Assembly (NCBI GenBank): GCA_000151295.1 | Contig: GG745353.1 | Location: 815,865 to 861,491 of the forward strand | Direction: 5' to 3' | DNA: 45,627 bases | Source of the DNA: Allomyces macrogynus ATCC 38327 | Lineage: Eukaryota; Blastocladiomycota; Blastocladiomycetes; Blastocladiales; Blastocladiaceae | Part shown: positions 11,856 to 21,703 of the stretch, one piece after another | How the letters are laid out: every line of letters starts with the position of its first letter | Numbering within the stretch: the first letter of the stretch is position 1 | The notes under the pieces: model-generated | The model's database searches: none | Seen by the model: the letters and a program-made list of their open reading frames with translations, nothing else | Told to the model about the DNA's origin: nothing | Position numbers and translations under genes: made by a program

Positions 11856-13075
11856 CGAGCGGCAGGAGCGCTCGCCGACGCGCATCGCATGTCCCTCGCG
11901 CCGGTGAACCTGTACCGCGGCTCGACGACCTCCCTACCACCGTACTGCGATGCCGTTGCCCGCGAGCTGCTGCTTCGATCCTGCTGCCTGCTTTAGCGCG
12001 CGTGCGCATGCGCGCTTCTGCTCGTGCACGCGTGCGCGCGCGCCCGTCGGCATGGCGTTTCTGGGCCAGCCGGCCGGCGTGCGCCCCTGCCATCAACGAT
12101 CTAACGCCGCCCCTTGTCTGTCCACTTTCGCTCGCTGGCCCGTCTGCTCCGGCCCCAACCTTGCCTTTGGCACGCACGCGTCGCGCCAGCCAACTCACTG
12201 TCGACTGACCGCGCGCCTCTCTTCTCGTTGTTTTGCTTGCCATCAGATCGCTCGTCGCCGCCGTTGCGTGCGTCGCCCATTCTCGCTGTCCCCCTGTTCG
12301 GATCACGCGTCGCTCGCTCGCGCCGTCGCGTCGGATCACCGCTCGCCCGCTCAAGGCCCATCGGCGCCGCGCGATTTACTCGGTGCACCTCGTTCCCGGG
12401 CGACTTTGACGCGCCGCTGCCAACTGCGCGCATCTGTACGTTTCTGTTGCATTGGGCGCGTTTCTTTTTTTTTTGTGTGTGTGCGGCGTGGTGGATTCAG
12501 CAACGGCGCGCAGTCGCGAGGCGGGGGAGCGGACACGGATACCGGACTCGGGCGCTCATGCGACCGCACATGAACCGTTCTCGGTCGGTTGGTCGGCCTG
12601 TTTTATTGCGGTGCTCGCCCGCCCGTCCGCCCGCCCGACGGGCCCGACGTGGATCGATTGTCCGAGATCCCCCCCGCACCGAAGAACTTCCCCCGCGCCC
12701 GCGATTCTTGGCCCAACTCTCATGCTTGTATCCGCACTCTTGTGCATGGATCGAGCGGGGCGTGTCGCGTCGCACCAACTCCATCTTGTGTCCGTGCCAG
12801 AATCACTGACCCCCAGCTTCGCCTTGTCTCTTCCGATCCGCTAGAAGCCGCCGTTCTAGACCCCCCTCGAGCGCACCTCGGTCGTCGCTCACTCTGCCTG
12901 CCTGTCCGGACGCGCCCGCGCAGTCTCGGCACCCCCGTATCAACCCGTTCCACTCGTTCCCTGCGTGTCGCGTCGCGCCGCGGGTCCATTTTTTCTCGCG
13001 CCGTCGTCGGTTCTCGTCGTCGTCGCCGCGTCTCTTCTCTCGTGCTCGTCTTCATTTGACGCGTGATTTGCCGCG
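10504..13075. other. Long pyrimidine-rich intergenic/5' region upstream of RAP1
   Basis: About 2.6 kb with no gene I can support. The plus strand is strongly C/T-biased from about 10980 to 13070, so both strands carry long Arg/Pro/Ser frames, the usual noise of such composition. It contains a (CAG)16 tract at 11803-11850. A short frame at 11889-11996 (starting MSLAPVNLYRG) looks slightly more protein-like and could be an upstream ORF. The region probably combines the PPR gene promoter with the RAP1 promoter and a long 5' UTR, possibly with a 5' UTR intron. Confidence 0.4.
11803..11850 (+). repeat. (CAG)16 trinucleotide microsatellite
   Basis: Sixteen uninterrupted CAG units, preceded by an imperfect CAG/CAA/CAT stretch from about 11792. 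In one plus frame it would read as polyglutamine within a 138-codon open frame (11491-11907), but that frame has no other protein character. Confidence 0.9.
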
Positions 13076-13884
13076 ATGAGAGAGTACAAGTTGGTCGTGC
13101 TCGGCGCTGGTGGTGTTGGCAAGTCGGCATTAGTACGTGCTGATTCTTCTTCATTCATTGGGGGTGGTTTGTGTGCGTGCGTGCAAGCAACTGGGCGTGG
13201 TTTTGACCGGGTCGACGCGTCCTTGTTTGCGGCGCGTGTGGGGCGCGCGGCGTGTGCGGCGGGGGCGCTGTGTGTGATTCCACGCCCAAAGAATCGCGCA
13301 CACGCCGAGCCTTGTGCCACCCACCGCCTGAATCGATGTTTGGGCACCACGTCAAACTGACCTTTTCCGTTTTGTCCACCATGCAGACGGTGCAGTTTGT
13401 GCAGTCGATTTTCGTGGAAAAGTACGACCCAACGATCGAGGACTCGTACCGAAAACAGGTGGAGGTCGACTCGCAACAGTGCATGCTCGAGATTCTCGAT
13501 ACGGCGGGCACCGAGCAGTTTACGGCGATGCGCGACCTCTACATGAAGAACGGGCAAGGGTTTATTCTCGTCTACTCGATCACGTCGATGGCCACGTACC
13601 GCGAGCTCGAGGACCTGCGCGAGCAGATTTTGCGCGTCAAGGACACTGACAAGGTGCCAATGGTGCTCGCGGGCAACAAGTGCGACCTCGAGTCGGACCG
13701 CATGGTCGCGCGCGACTCGGCGCAGCAACTGGCCGCGTCGTGGGGGTGCGCGTTCTACGAGACCTCGGCACGACAGAAGCTCAATGTGGACGAGGTGTTT
13801 TTCGACTTGGTGCGGCAGATCAACAAGCAGATGCCGGAAAAGGCCAGGGAGACCGGCAAGAAGAAGAAGTGCGTCATTCTGTGA
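13076..13884 (+). CDS. RAP1: Rap1-type Ras-family small GTPase, 184 aa
   Basis: Two exons: 13076-13132 and 13387-13884; intron GTACGT...ATGCAG of 254 nt. Product is 184 aa, the length of animal Rap1. P-loop GAGGVGKS, effector loop YDPTIEDSY, switch [14 protein letters not shown] and ETSA guanine motifs. The residue equivalent to Ras Gln61 is Thr, the Rap hallmark. The C terminus is a KKKK run followed by CVIL, a CaaX box whose final Leu predicts geranylgeranylation, so the protein should be on membranes. Rap/Rsr1 GTPases control polarity and adhesion-like signalling; the RhoGAP further along could act in the same broad process, but no link is shown. The start follows the conserved [10 protein letters not shown] exactly. 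The splice between GKSAL and TVQF is forced by the family sequence. Confidence 0.97.
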
Positions 13885-15004
13885 GCGCGCGCGACGGGTC
13901 GTCGGTGCCGCCCGCCCGCTCTCACGCTTCGCCTCCTGCTGCTTTGACTCGACGGTTCGTACGGTTCGCTTTGCTCGTTGCTCTCTCGCACCGCGTGCTA
14001 GGAACTGATCTTGACTGCCGTCGCCCAAATGTAGTCGTCGCCCGTGGGTGCTTTTTTCGACTTGCTGCGCTCCGCTCGCTAGCACGGCCACGGCGTGACC
14101 CTGCCGCGTGCCGGGTCCCGGATCGGCGCCGTCCTTGATCTCTTTATTCCGTGAATTGGTTTCGGTTGGCCTTTCTTGTTGCTGTTTCTGCCGTTCGTTT
14201 CCCCGTTCTCTTCCCGTCTTTTTTCTCGCCCCTCGCTGGTCCTTGTTGTTGGTGCTTGCCCTTGGACCTCTCGGTCATCTACATTTCCGTTTGTGTCGTG
14301 GAAGGAAAGGTGGTGCGTGGTTGGGTTGGTTGGTGGTGTGGGTGGAGGTGGAAGCAGGCGCATGCCGTGCGCGCGAGACGAGCCGGCCGCCCATTTGATA
14401 CATAATTCCGTCTGCCCCCGCTTCGCTCGCGTCGTGTTTGATCTGTTGCTGAGGTTGTTGTCTGGCCCGGGGCCAGCGACTGTGGACGGTTTGTTTGGGT
14501 TGCAGCCGCACCTGCTCGCGTCTCCCAGGCAGTTCATTTCCGCGTCACGTGCGCTGCCAGAGACGCGACGCGCCAGGTCCACGTCCCACGGCCACCCGCC
14601 TGCACCTGCACCTGCAGCTCCGAGTTTCCACCTCGCGCCGGCCCAGATCAAGCTCGATAATTACCCACGACAGCGGCGACAAGAGCCGCGATTTCGCCGG
14701 ACCAAGTTCCCGCAACCCGTTGCTGTCGCGGCCACCAACCACCGGCGCTGGCTCCGCGCAAGTCGCCCACCTCGAGCACCCCCCCCCCCCCCCCAAGCCC
14801 GATTCCCGAGCGCGACAGCTGCATTGGCAAGTCGACCAAGAGTCGCTGCGCGCGTCGTGATCCGGCCGTTTGACGCGCGGTTCCGCTCTGTCTGGGTCGC
14901 CCGTGATCTCGCTTGCTGCTCTCGCCGGTCATCGCGCGCCACCCTGCAGAAATCCTCGCTCTACCACCATCACTTACATCTGATCCTGCTCTTGACTCGG
15001 CACC
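13885..15004. other. Intergenic region between RAP1 and SEC1, with C16 tract
   Basis: About 1.1 kb with no supported gene. It holds the RAP1 3' UTR and the SEC1 promoter and 5' UTR. A C16 homopolymer lies at 14779-14794. The part after about 14500 is C-rich on the plus strand. Frames here are composition artefacts. Confidence 0.4.
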
Positions 15005-17678
15005 ATGACGGGCGGGTTCTCCATTCGCGACGCGATCAAGCGGCGTACGTGGTCCCACTCCGGCGCGCGCCTTGACTGCGCTGTTACTAAGTACTGATCA
15101 TCGGTTATTGATCCGCGTCACGTCGTTGCAGGCATCATCAACGACATGGTGCGGCACGTGCAGCCGGCGGGCAAGTGGAAAGTCATGGTCGTCGACCCGA
15201 TCTCGATGCGCATTCTCAACCACTCGGTCAAGATGTTTGACATTCTTGACGAGAACGTGACGCGTACGTTTTGGCTCGCAACCATCTCCGCAACAATCCA
15301 GTCGCGGTGACCTGACCGGACTGCCCCGCTTAGTTGTCGAGCTGATCACCAAGAAGCGGCAGCCCTACCCGTCGCTCGACGCCATCTACTTCCTGTCCCC
15401 CACGCCCGAGGCGATTGCCTACTTTATCAACGACTTTTGTCCGGGTGGGGGGCGCAAGCCGCTCTACGCGGCCGCGCACCTGTTTTTCGTGTCCGGTACG
15501 CCCATCTCCACCTCGCTTTCACGATCACCAGCGCCGCGTCTAGGTACTCACCTGCCCCCCCCCCCCCCCCACATCTCGCAGCCCTGCCCGACGCCCTCAT
15601 GCAAGAAATCACCTCGTCCGGCGCGGCCCCCTTCATCCGCAACCTGCAGGAACTTTTTGTCGACGTGATCCCGCTCGAGCAACGCGTCTTCTCGTTCGAG
15701 GACCCGAACGCCTTCTTCAAGCTCTACTCGCCCGAGGCTGGCGGTCTGGTCGCGCAAAACGCCGAAATCGAAATCGAGGCCAAGAAACTCGTCTCGCTGT
15801 GCGCGACGCTTGGCGACTTGCCCTACATTCGGTACCATAAACCGCGCGATCCGGATAACACGCGCGCCGCGAAATTGGCGCACTTGGTCGCGGCCGAGTT
15901 GGAGGCGTTGAGTAAGATGGGCACGGGGTTCCCAGTACGTTCGGGGGGGGGGGGGGGGGGACCGCTTATCCGTGTTGTGAATCGGCCCTAACGCGCTGCC
16001 GCACCTAGTCGGTTGATCCGCAGTACCGCAGTACGCTCGTGATTGCCGACCGCACGCTCGACGTCTATGCGCCGCTGTTGCACGAGTTTACCTACCAGGC
16101 CATGGCGCACGACTTGTTGCCGATCCAGCAGGGCAAGTACTTGTTTGCCGGCACGTCCAGTGACCAACAGCAGCAGCAAAACGACGAAAATGCCGAGAAG
16201 AAGGAGGTCTTGCTCGACGATAACGATCAGCTGTGGGTGCAGCTGCGGCACATGTTTATTCCGGACGTGCTCACCACGATCACGGCGCAGTTTGCCAAGT
16301 TCTTGAATGAGAACAAGGCCGCGAGTAATTATGGCAAGGAAGGGTGCGTTTTTGGCGTTTGGATGAGTGGGAGTGCGGGTAGAAATGGGTCTGATGTTGG
16401 TGTCCGGGTTGCGGGTAGGGCCGCATCGCTTAAGGACATGAAGGACGTGCTGGCCGCGATGCCGCAGTTTCAGGAGCTCAAACAAAAGGTGCGCGTGTTT
16501 TTTTTTGAAGACGCCGTGATGCGTTCATGACCAGAAGCTGATGTTCCGATCGCTATGCTGCAGTACACGATCCACATCAACCTGTCGCAAGAGTGCATGA
16601 ACGCGTTCAACCGGCGCAAGCTCAACCAGGTGGGCGAGATTGAGCAGGACCTGTCGACGGGCGAAAAGGCCGACGGGTCCAAGATCAAGAACGTGGTCAA
16701 CGACATGGTGCCGCTGCTCGACGATACGGCCATAATGTACGTCTTTGGCAGACCCGACAACAAGCTGTCGATTGCGGGCTAACGGTAATGGTTCTCCCGA
16801 CCCAGCCCCTACGACAAGGTCCGGCTGCTGATGATGTACGTAATCTCCAAAGAGGGCGTGCAGGACGACGACCGCCGCAAGCTGCTCGACCACGCCAACA
16901 TCAGCATCGAGCTCGCCGAGGCCATCACCAACTTGGCGCGGCTCGGCGTGGCACTGCAGTCGAAGGTGCGCGACTTGTCCGCTCCGCGCCTCCTTCCGAC
17001 CCGAACACTCACATCCCTTCTCTCCATCACTAGCCCAAGAAGCGCGACAAGAAGGACGACAAGAAAAAGAAAAAGAAGGGCGGTGATGACGACGAAGGCA
17101 GCTACGAGCTGATGCGGTACACGCCCGCCCTGAAACTCGTTATGGAAGACCAAGTCGCCGGCGCGCTCGACGCCGAGTCCTTCCCGTACCTCGGCCCGCA
17201 ACCCGCACCCGACACGGGCCGCGCCACGGGCGGCACCTCCCTCCGGTCCACCAAGCCCAGCTGGCAGAAGAAGGGCCAGCAGCAAGCCGCCGCCGCCGCC
17301 GCGGCTGCCGGCGGCGATTCCGCGTCTGCCGAATCGGGGGCCAAGGTCATTGTCTACATGCTCGGCGGGATGACCTATTCGGAAATTCGCGCGGCCTACG
17401 AGGTCGCGACCGCGCAGGCGACCGCTGCCAACGGGCCGCGCGATATCTTGATTGGATCAAGCCATATCGTAACCCCGGCACAGTTTGTGGATGCGGTCAA
17501 GTGTTTGCGCAACCCGGCGGACGCGGGGGCGATTGCACCGCCCGCGTTTGGGTACGGGCCCGGGCCCAGTAAGTTGCCAGACTTGCCGGTGGGGAAGAAG
17601 GCGGCGACCGCGGCCGAGGGTGGGGATGCGGATGGCAAGAAGAAGAAGAAGAAGAAGAGGTTCCTCGGGCTCTTCTAG
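15005..17678 (+). CDS. SEC1: Sec1/Munc18 (SM) family protein, 689 aa
   Basis: Nine exons: 15005-15044, 15132-15263, 15334-15495, 15582-15934, 16009-16343, 16419-16488, 16564-16736, 16806-16965 and 17034-17678; every junction keeps frame, 689 aa. All eight donors are GTACGT, GTACGC, GTGCGT or GTGCGC. SM proteins clasp syntaxin/SNARE bundles and drive vesicle fusion; this one aligns by eye with Munc18-1 along its length: WKVMVVDPISMRIL, YPSLDAIYFLSPTPE, LCATLGDLPYIRY, HEFTYQAMAHDLLPI, EVLLDDNDQLW, YDKVRLLMMYVISKEG, VYMLGGMTYSEIRAAYEV and DILIGSSHIVTP. It therefore belongs to the plasma-membrane (Sec1/UNC-18) branch. Two features are unusual: a Lys/Asp-rich insert plus an Ala run in domain 3a/2, and a C-terminal tail of seven lysines followed by RFLGLF. 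Two introns contain 16-18 nt C or G homopolymers. Confidence 0.94.
15555..15570 (+). repeat. C16 homopolymer in SEC1 intron 3
   Basis: Sixteen C residues about 10 nt upstream of the CAG acceptor, in the place of a polypyrimidine tract. Confidence 0.9.
15943..15960 (+). repeat. G18 homopolymer in SEC1 intron 4
   Basis: Eighteen G residues immediately after the GTACGTTC donor. A G-run directly after a donor could form a quadruplex or bind splicing factors, but length may also be an assembly or polymorphism artefact. Confidence 0.9.
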
Positions 17679-18148
17679 GCGGGATGGAGCACAACGCGAC
17701 ACAGGTAGAGACGAGGTGGCGCGCGTGATGGCGGACGAGAGTGGTGCGCGCATCGTGCGTCCGTCCGCATGCGTGGTGTCGTTGTGATGGGAGAACTGGA
17801 ATAGGAGAATCCGTTTTTCGTGATTGTGATTCATTCTCTGGTTTGATGTCTCTTCAACCTTGGCCGACGCATTGATCCGCTCGCATTCCACTGGCGCAGC
17901 AGCAGGCGCTTGTGCTCGTGAACTGGCGACTAGGGAAGCAACAAAGCAACGACAAAACGAAGCGCGACTTGCTTGTCTCTCACCGTCGTGATTCTCACAT
18001 GTGGCCTTGGATCTTTTCACTTGCTCATTCACCGCCGAAGACCATCTGGTTTGCATCAGCACTCTCCGCATTTCAACCGTCGCAGTCTAAATCGCAGCCA
18101 TATCGCTCACCACCGGGCCCGAATCACGATCCCCGGCTGCAGCCCTCA
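17679..18148. other. Intergenic region before the coiled-coil gene
   Basis: Nearly 470 nt holding the SEC1 3' UTR and the promoter of the next plus-strand gene. The next gene's frame stays open upstream to about 17912, so its start could lie further left (for example ATG at 18000), but the upstream peptide looks non-coding. Confidence 0.4.
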
Positions 18149-21100
18149 ATGCCGCGCGCGATTTCGGCACGCCCCAGCAACCAACCCACTACCACCACCA
18201 CCACCACCACCACCACCCAACCCCTACCAGCCCATTTCCCGCGCGAAACGCTCTTCTCGTCACCCCAAAAACTCTGGCCCCGTCCGGTCATCAGCAACCC
18301 ATTCGGCTCTCCCCCGGAGCGCGAATCCGCGGCCGAAGCTCGCGAGCGTAAAGAACGCGATCGAGAAGTCGAGGAACGTGCGGCGAAAGCGCGCAAGGAA
18401 GAGAACGAGTTGGAATTGCGGCAGCTCGAGGCGGCGTTCCGAACCAAAGTGCAAGCGCAGCGCCGGCGCGGGGAGCAAGACGCGGAGATGCGGGATAGAG
18501 TCAAGCAGGATGAGAAGGAGAGACGGGATCGCGCGGTGAGTCACGCGGTGGCCGCGGCGAGGGAGAAGGTGCGCAAGGCGAGCGGGAGCGGTGGTGGTGG
18601 GACTGGGCACTTGGATACGTGGAACAAGTTGCTCGAGGCCGAGAAGCAGACGAGGAGTAAAGTGCGTGTGTCGTGCATTCTGGTCACTTGTGTGTCGTGA
18701 GGAGATCTGACTGTCGTGGCTCATCTAGTACTACGAAACGCCGCGCTCGCTGCTGCTCATGCTCGAGGAAGAGCGCACCAAGAACCTGCAGCTCGAGACC
18801 GACCACCAGGCCCTGCTCAACGAGCTCGAAGCGACCAAGCGCGCGTACGAGAGCAAGATCAAGGACCTGCACTTTGCGCGCGACTGCGACGTGCAGGCCC
18901 TGCAGCGCAGTCTCGCCGACAAGACCGACGAGTGCAACTCTCTCACCAAGAAACTCGGGTCTGCCACGACCAAGCACGCCGACGACGTGCTCGTCTGGTC
19001 GGCGCGCACGGAAAAACTCGATGGCCATGTCGCGAAACTGCAGGCGACGCTGCAAGCGACTGAGGCGCGCGCGCACAAGCAGGAAAAGGCGTTGCTTGAA
19101 ATGCATGCGCAGCGCAAGGCGTTACAAGAGCGCGTTAACCACCGTGAAATCGAGCTCAAGCGGTGGATGAAACAGCTCAAGGACAAGGACCACGACTGGT
19201 TGCAGGAAAAGGAGGCGCGGATGAAGCTCGAGGTGCGCGTGCTCGAGTGCGACCATGTCCTTGCGCAGCGCGACGATACGATCCAAGGACTACAGGCAGC
19301 GTTGCAGCGCAGCAAGACCGATGTCGAGGCGCTCACGGCCGTGCAGGCCAAGTACGAGCTGTTGCGGCGCGACGCCGAGCTCATGGAGACCAAGGAGCGC
19401 ACGTTGCGCGAGGAACTCGACAAGGCGCTCGCCAAGGAACGGAAAGCCGCAGTCGATATCGAGCAGTTGCAGCTGCAGCAGCGCAAGTTTTTGTACGAGC
19501 TTGATCTCGTCAAGACGCGCGAGGCCAACGTGGCGAGGGAGCGCGACGATGCGCGGCAGCTCGCGGCGCGGCAAAAGGACGAGATTGAAATGCTGCTCGA
19601 TCGGCAGTCGCAGCTCCTGTCTGAAGTCGACGGGGCGGGTAAGCGCGAGCGCACGCTCAATGCCGAGCTCGAGACGGTGCGCAAAAAGTATGCGCAGGCC
19701 AAGGCGTCGCAGGCCGAGACGCAGATCAAGGTCAAGGACTTGCAGCAACACGGCGCCAACCTATCGGCGCGCGTCGACCAGCTTACGACGGAGCACGGAG
19801 CGGCCGTCCAGGAGCGGCAGCAGCTCGTCACGGAAGTGGACACGCTGCGGCGGCAATTGAAGCAGCTCGAGGCCGAGGTGCAGGAGACGGAGATGCTGCT
19901 CGAGTCGGAACGGCGCGCCGTCATGGACCTGAAGGCCGTGACCAAGGAAAAGTCGCAGGCGTTGAAGGACAAGGGCCACGATACGGCGCGACTCGAGCAG
20001 ACCGTCTCGGACCTCAAGCAAAAGGTTGCCGAAGTCACGGCCAAGCTCGACCAGGAGCGGCGTGCGTCACAGATCGTGCGCGACTCGAACCGCGAGGAGC
20101 TCGAGCGGTGGAAGTCGAAAGTGGAGGTTCTCGAGGACAATCTCGTCAACAGCGAGTACGGTGCGCGGAAATTGCAAGACAAGGACGTGCAGCTGCGCGC
20201 TGCGCTAGATCGCAGCAACGCGACCGTCTCAGACCTGCAACTGCAAGTCGCGCGGCTCGAGGCGGAACTCAAGGCTCAACGCGAACGTACCACCGAGACG
20301 GCCGAACAAAAGGATCACGAACTTGACCGCGTGCGGACCGCGCTCGACCAAGTCCGCGCCGAGGCCGACGACCACGCTCAGGCCCTGCGGCAAGTCGTGC
20401 AGGAACGGCAGCAACAAGTGCGCGCCATGAACGCGCAACTCGACGCGGCGCACGGCGATCGCGACGAGTTGCGTGACCGGATCCGCGAACTCGAAATGGA
20501 GATCAAGGTCGCGCGCGAGACGGCCGACAAGCTGCAGTCGTCGATTGTGGGCAAGGACCGCGACTACACGATCTTGGAGATGCGGTACAAGGCCACGGTC
20601 GAGTCGATGCGCCGGCTCGAGGACGAGATCAAGCTCCTGCAGCGGCTCCAGGAACAGACCACGTCGGCGACCGTTGCTGCGGCTGCTGCCGCCTCGTCGA
20701 CGCGCGGACTTGGCGGGGCCAACACGTCGGTGTTGGGGTCCGACTACGGATTGCTCCGCAAGTCGTCCGCCTTGACGCGCGACGCACGCAGTTCCAAGGA
20801 CTCGCTCGCTGCTGACCCGCGTGCCGTCATGTCGTCGATCAAGCGCAACATGCGGCACTTGGCCGGTGGCGGCAGCGAGGACGCGCTCGGCGACCTGTCG
20901 CTCGCACTCACGAGCACGTCGTGGCCCGCGGCAACCGCCTCGGACGTGCCCGCCGCCAAGGACTGGTACGAGACGACCATTTCGGGCCTCGACGAGTACC
21001 TGTCGGTCGCGCAATTCGACGCCGACGAAGACGACGACGAGACACCGAGACAACGCCGCCCACCGCCGCCGCCGGTCTCACGGAAACCGGCCAGTTCGGG

Positions 21101-21455
21101 CACTTACGACGACCTGCACGGGATGGCGTCACAGCCTGGGTCGGACGCGGAAAACGTCGGTCGCGCAGCGGCAGCAGCACGGCGCGAGCGACCCCGCGTC
21201 ACGGTCAATACCGACATGCAGAGTAGTTCACGGACAAGGTCGCGGTCACGATCGCCGGTTGCTGCGGGCAGCGGCTGGTCGGCTGGGTCGCAGGCGTCAT
21301 CACGACCCAAGTCGCGCGTTCGCGTCAATGTGCCGTCGGGATCGGGTGGAGAAGGCGCAGGACGTGCCATGCAGGCGTGGGGTACTGGCGATTCTGTCTT
21401 GGATACGGCAAGGAAACGAGATCGTGGGGACAAGGCTGGTGCGAGGGCGACTTGA
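18149..21455 (+). CDS. Long coiled-coil protein, about 1079 aa, function unknown
   Basis: Two exons: 18149-18661 and 18729-21455; intron GTGCGT...CTAG, phase 0, 1079 aa. A short Ser/Thr/Pro-rich N-terminus with a ten-Thr run (an ACC repeat near 18189-18218) precedes charged helix from about residue 55. The second exon reads YYETPRSLLLMLEEERTKNL, then about 640 residues of near-continuous heptad-type coiled coil rich in Glu, Lys, Gln, Leu and Arg (KQLEAEVQETEMLLESER is typical). The last 250 residues are low complexity: an Ala run, an acidic patch ADEDDDE, a poly-Pro stretch and a Ser/Arg-rich basic tail. No motor, kinase or membrane segment is visible. Such proteins are often centrosomal, basal-body or tether scaffolds; this is only inference. 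I do not recognise an ortholog. Converges on the RhoGAP gene with 248 nt between stops. Confidence 0.8.
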
Positions 21456-21703
21456 TGATGATGACGAATACGATAGACTTAGTGGAAGATGGCATTGAAG
21501 GGTTCACGATTGAGCAACGGGGCGAAAGAGCGATTCAAAAGTCGGACCATGTATTCTCCCATTTCCCAATGGGTTCCCGATGTTGGTACAGTTTCTCGAC
21601 GAAAAGACGATCAAAAAACCAAAACGATTTCAAAAACTGCAGCAATAACGGTTTTCCTCATCTCTCAATCATTTCACTGCGACTCGACATTGAAGCTCGA
21701 CCA

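Noticed and set aside
11245..12354. A 369-codon Arg-rich minus frame with a poly-Leu run
   Set aside because: Arises from the C/T-rich plus strand and the CAG repeat; no domain or splice pattern supports it.
18731..20272. A 513-codon Ser/Cys/Arg-rich minus-strand frame
   Set aside because: It is the mirror of the coiled-coil gene; Glu/Lys/Leu-rich codons read backwards give Ser, Arg and Cys.
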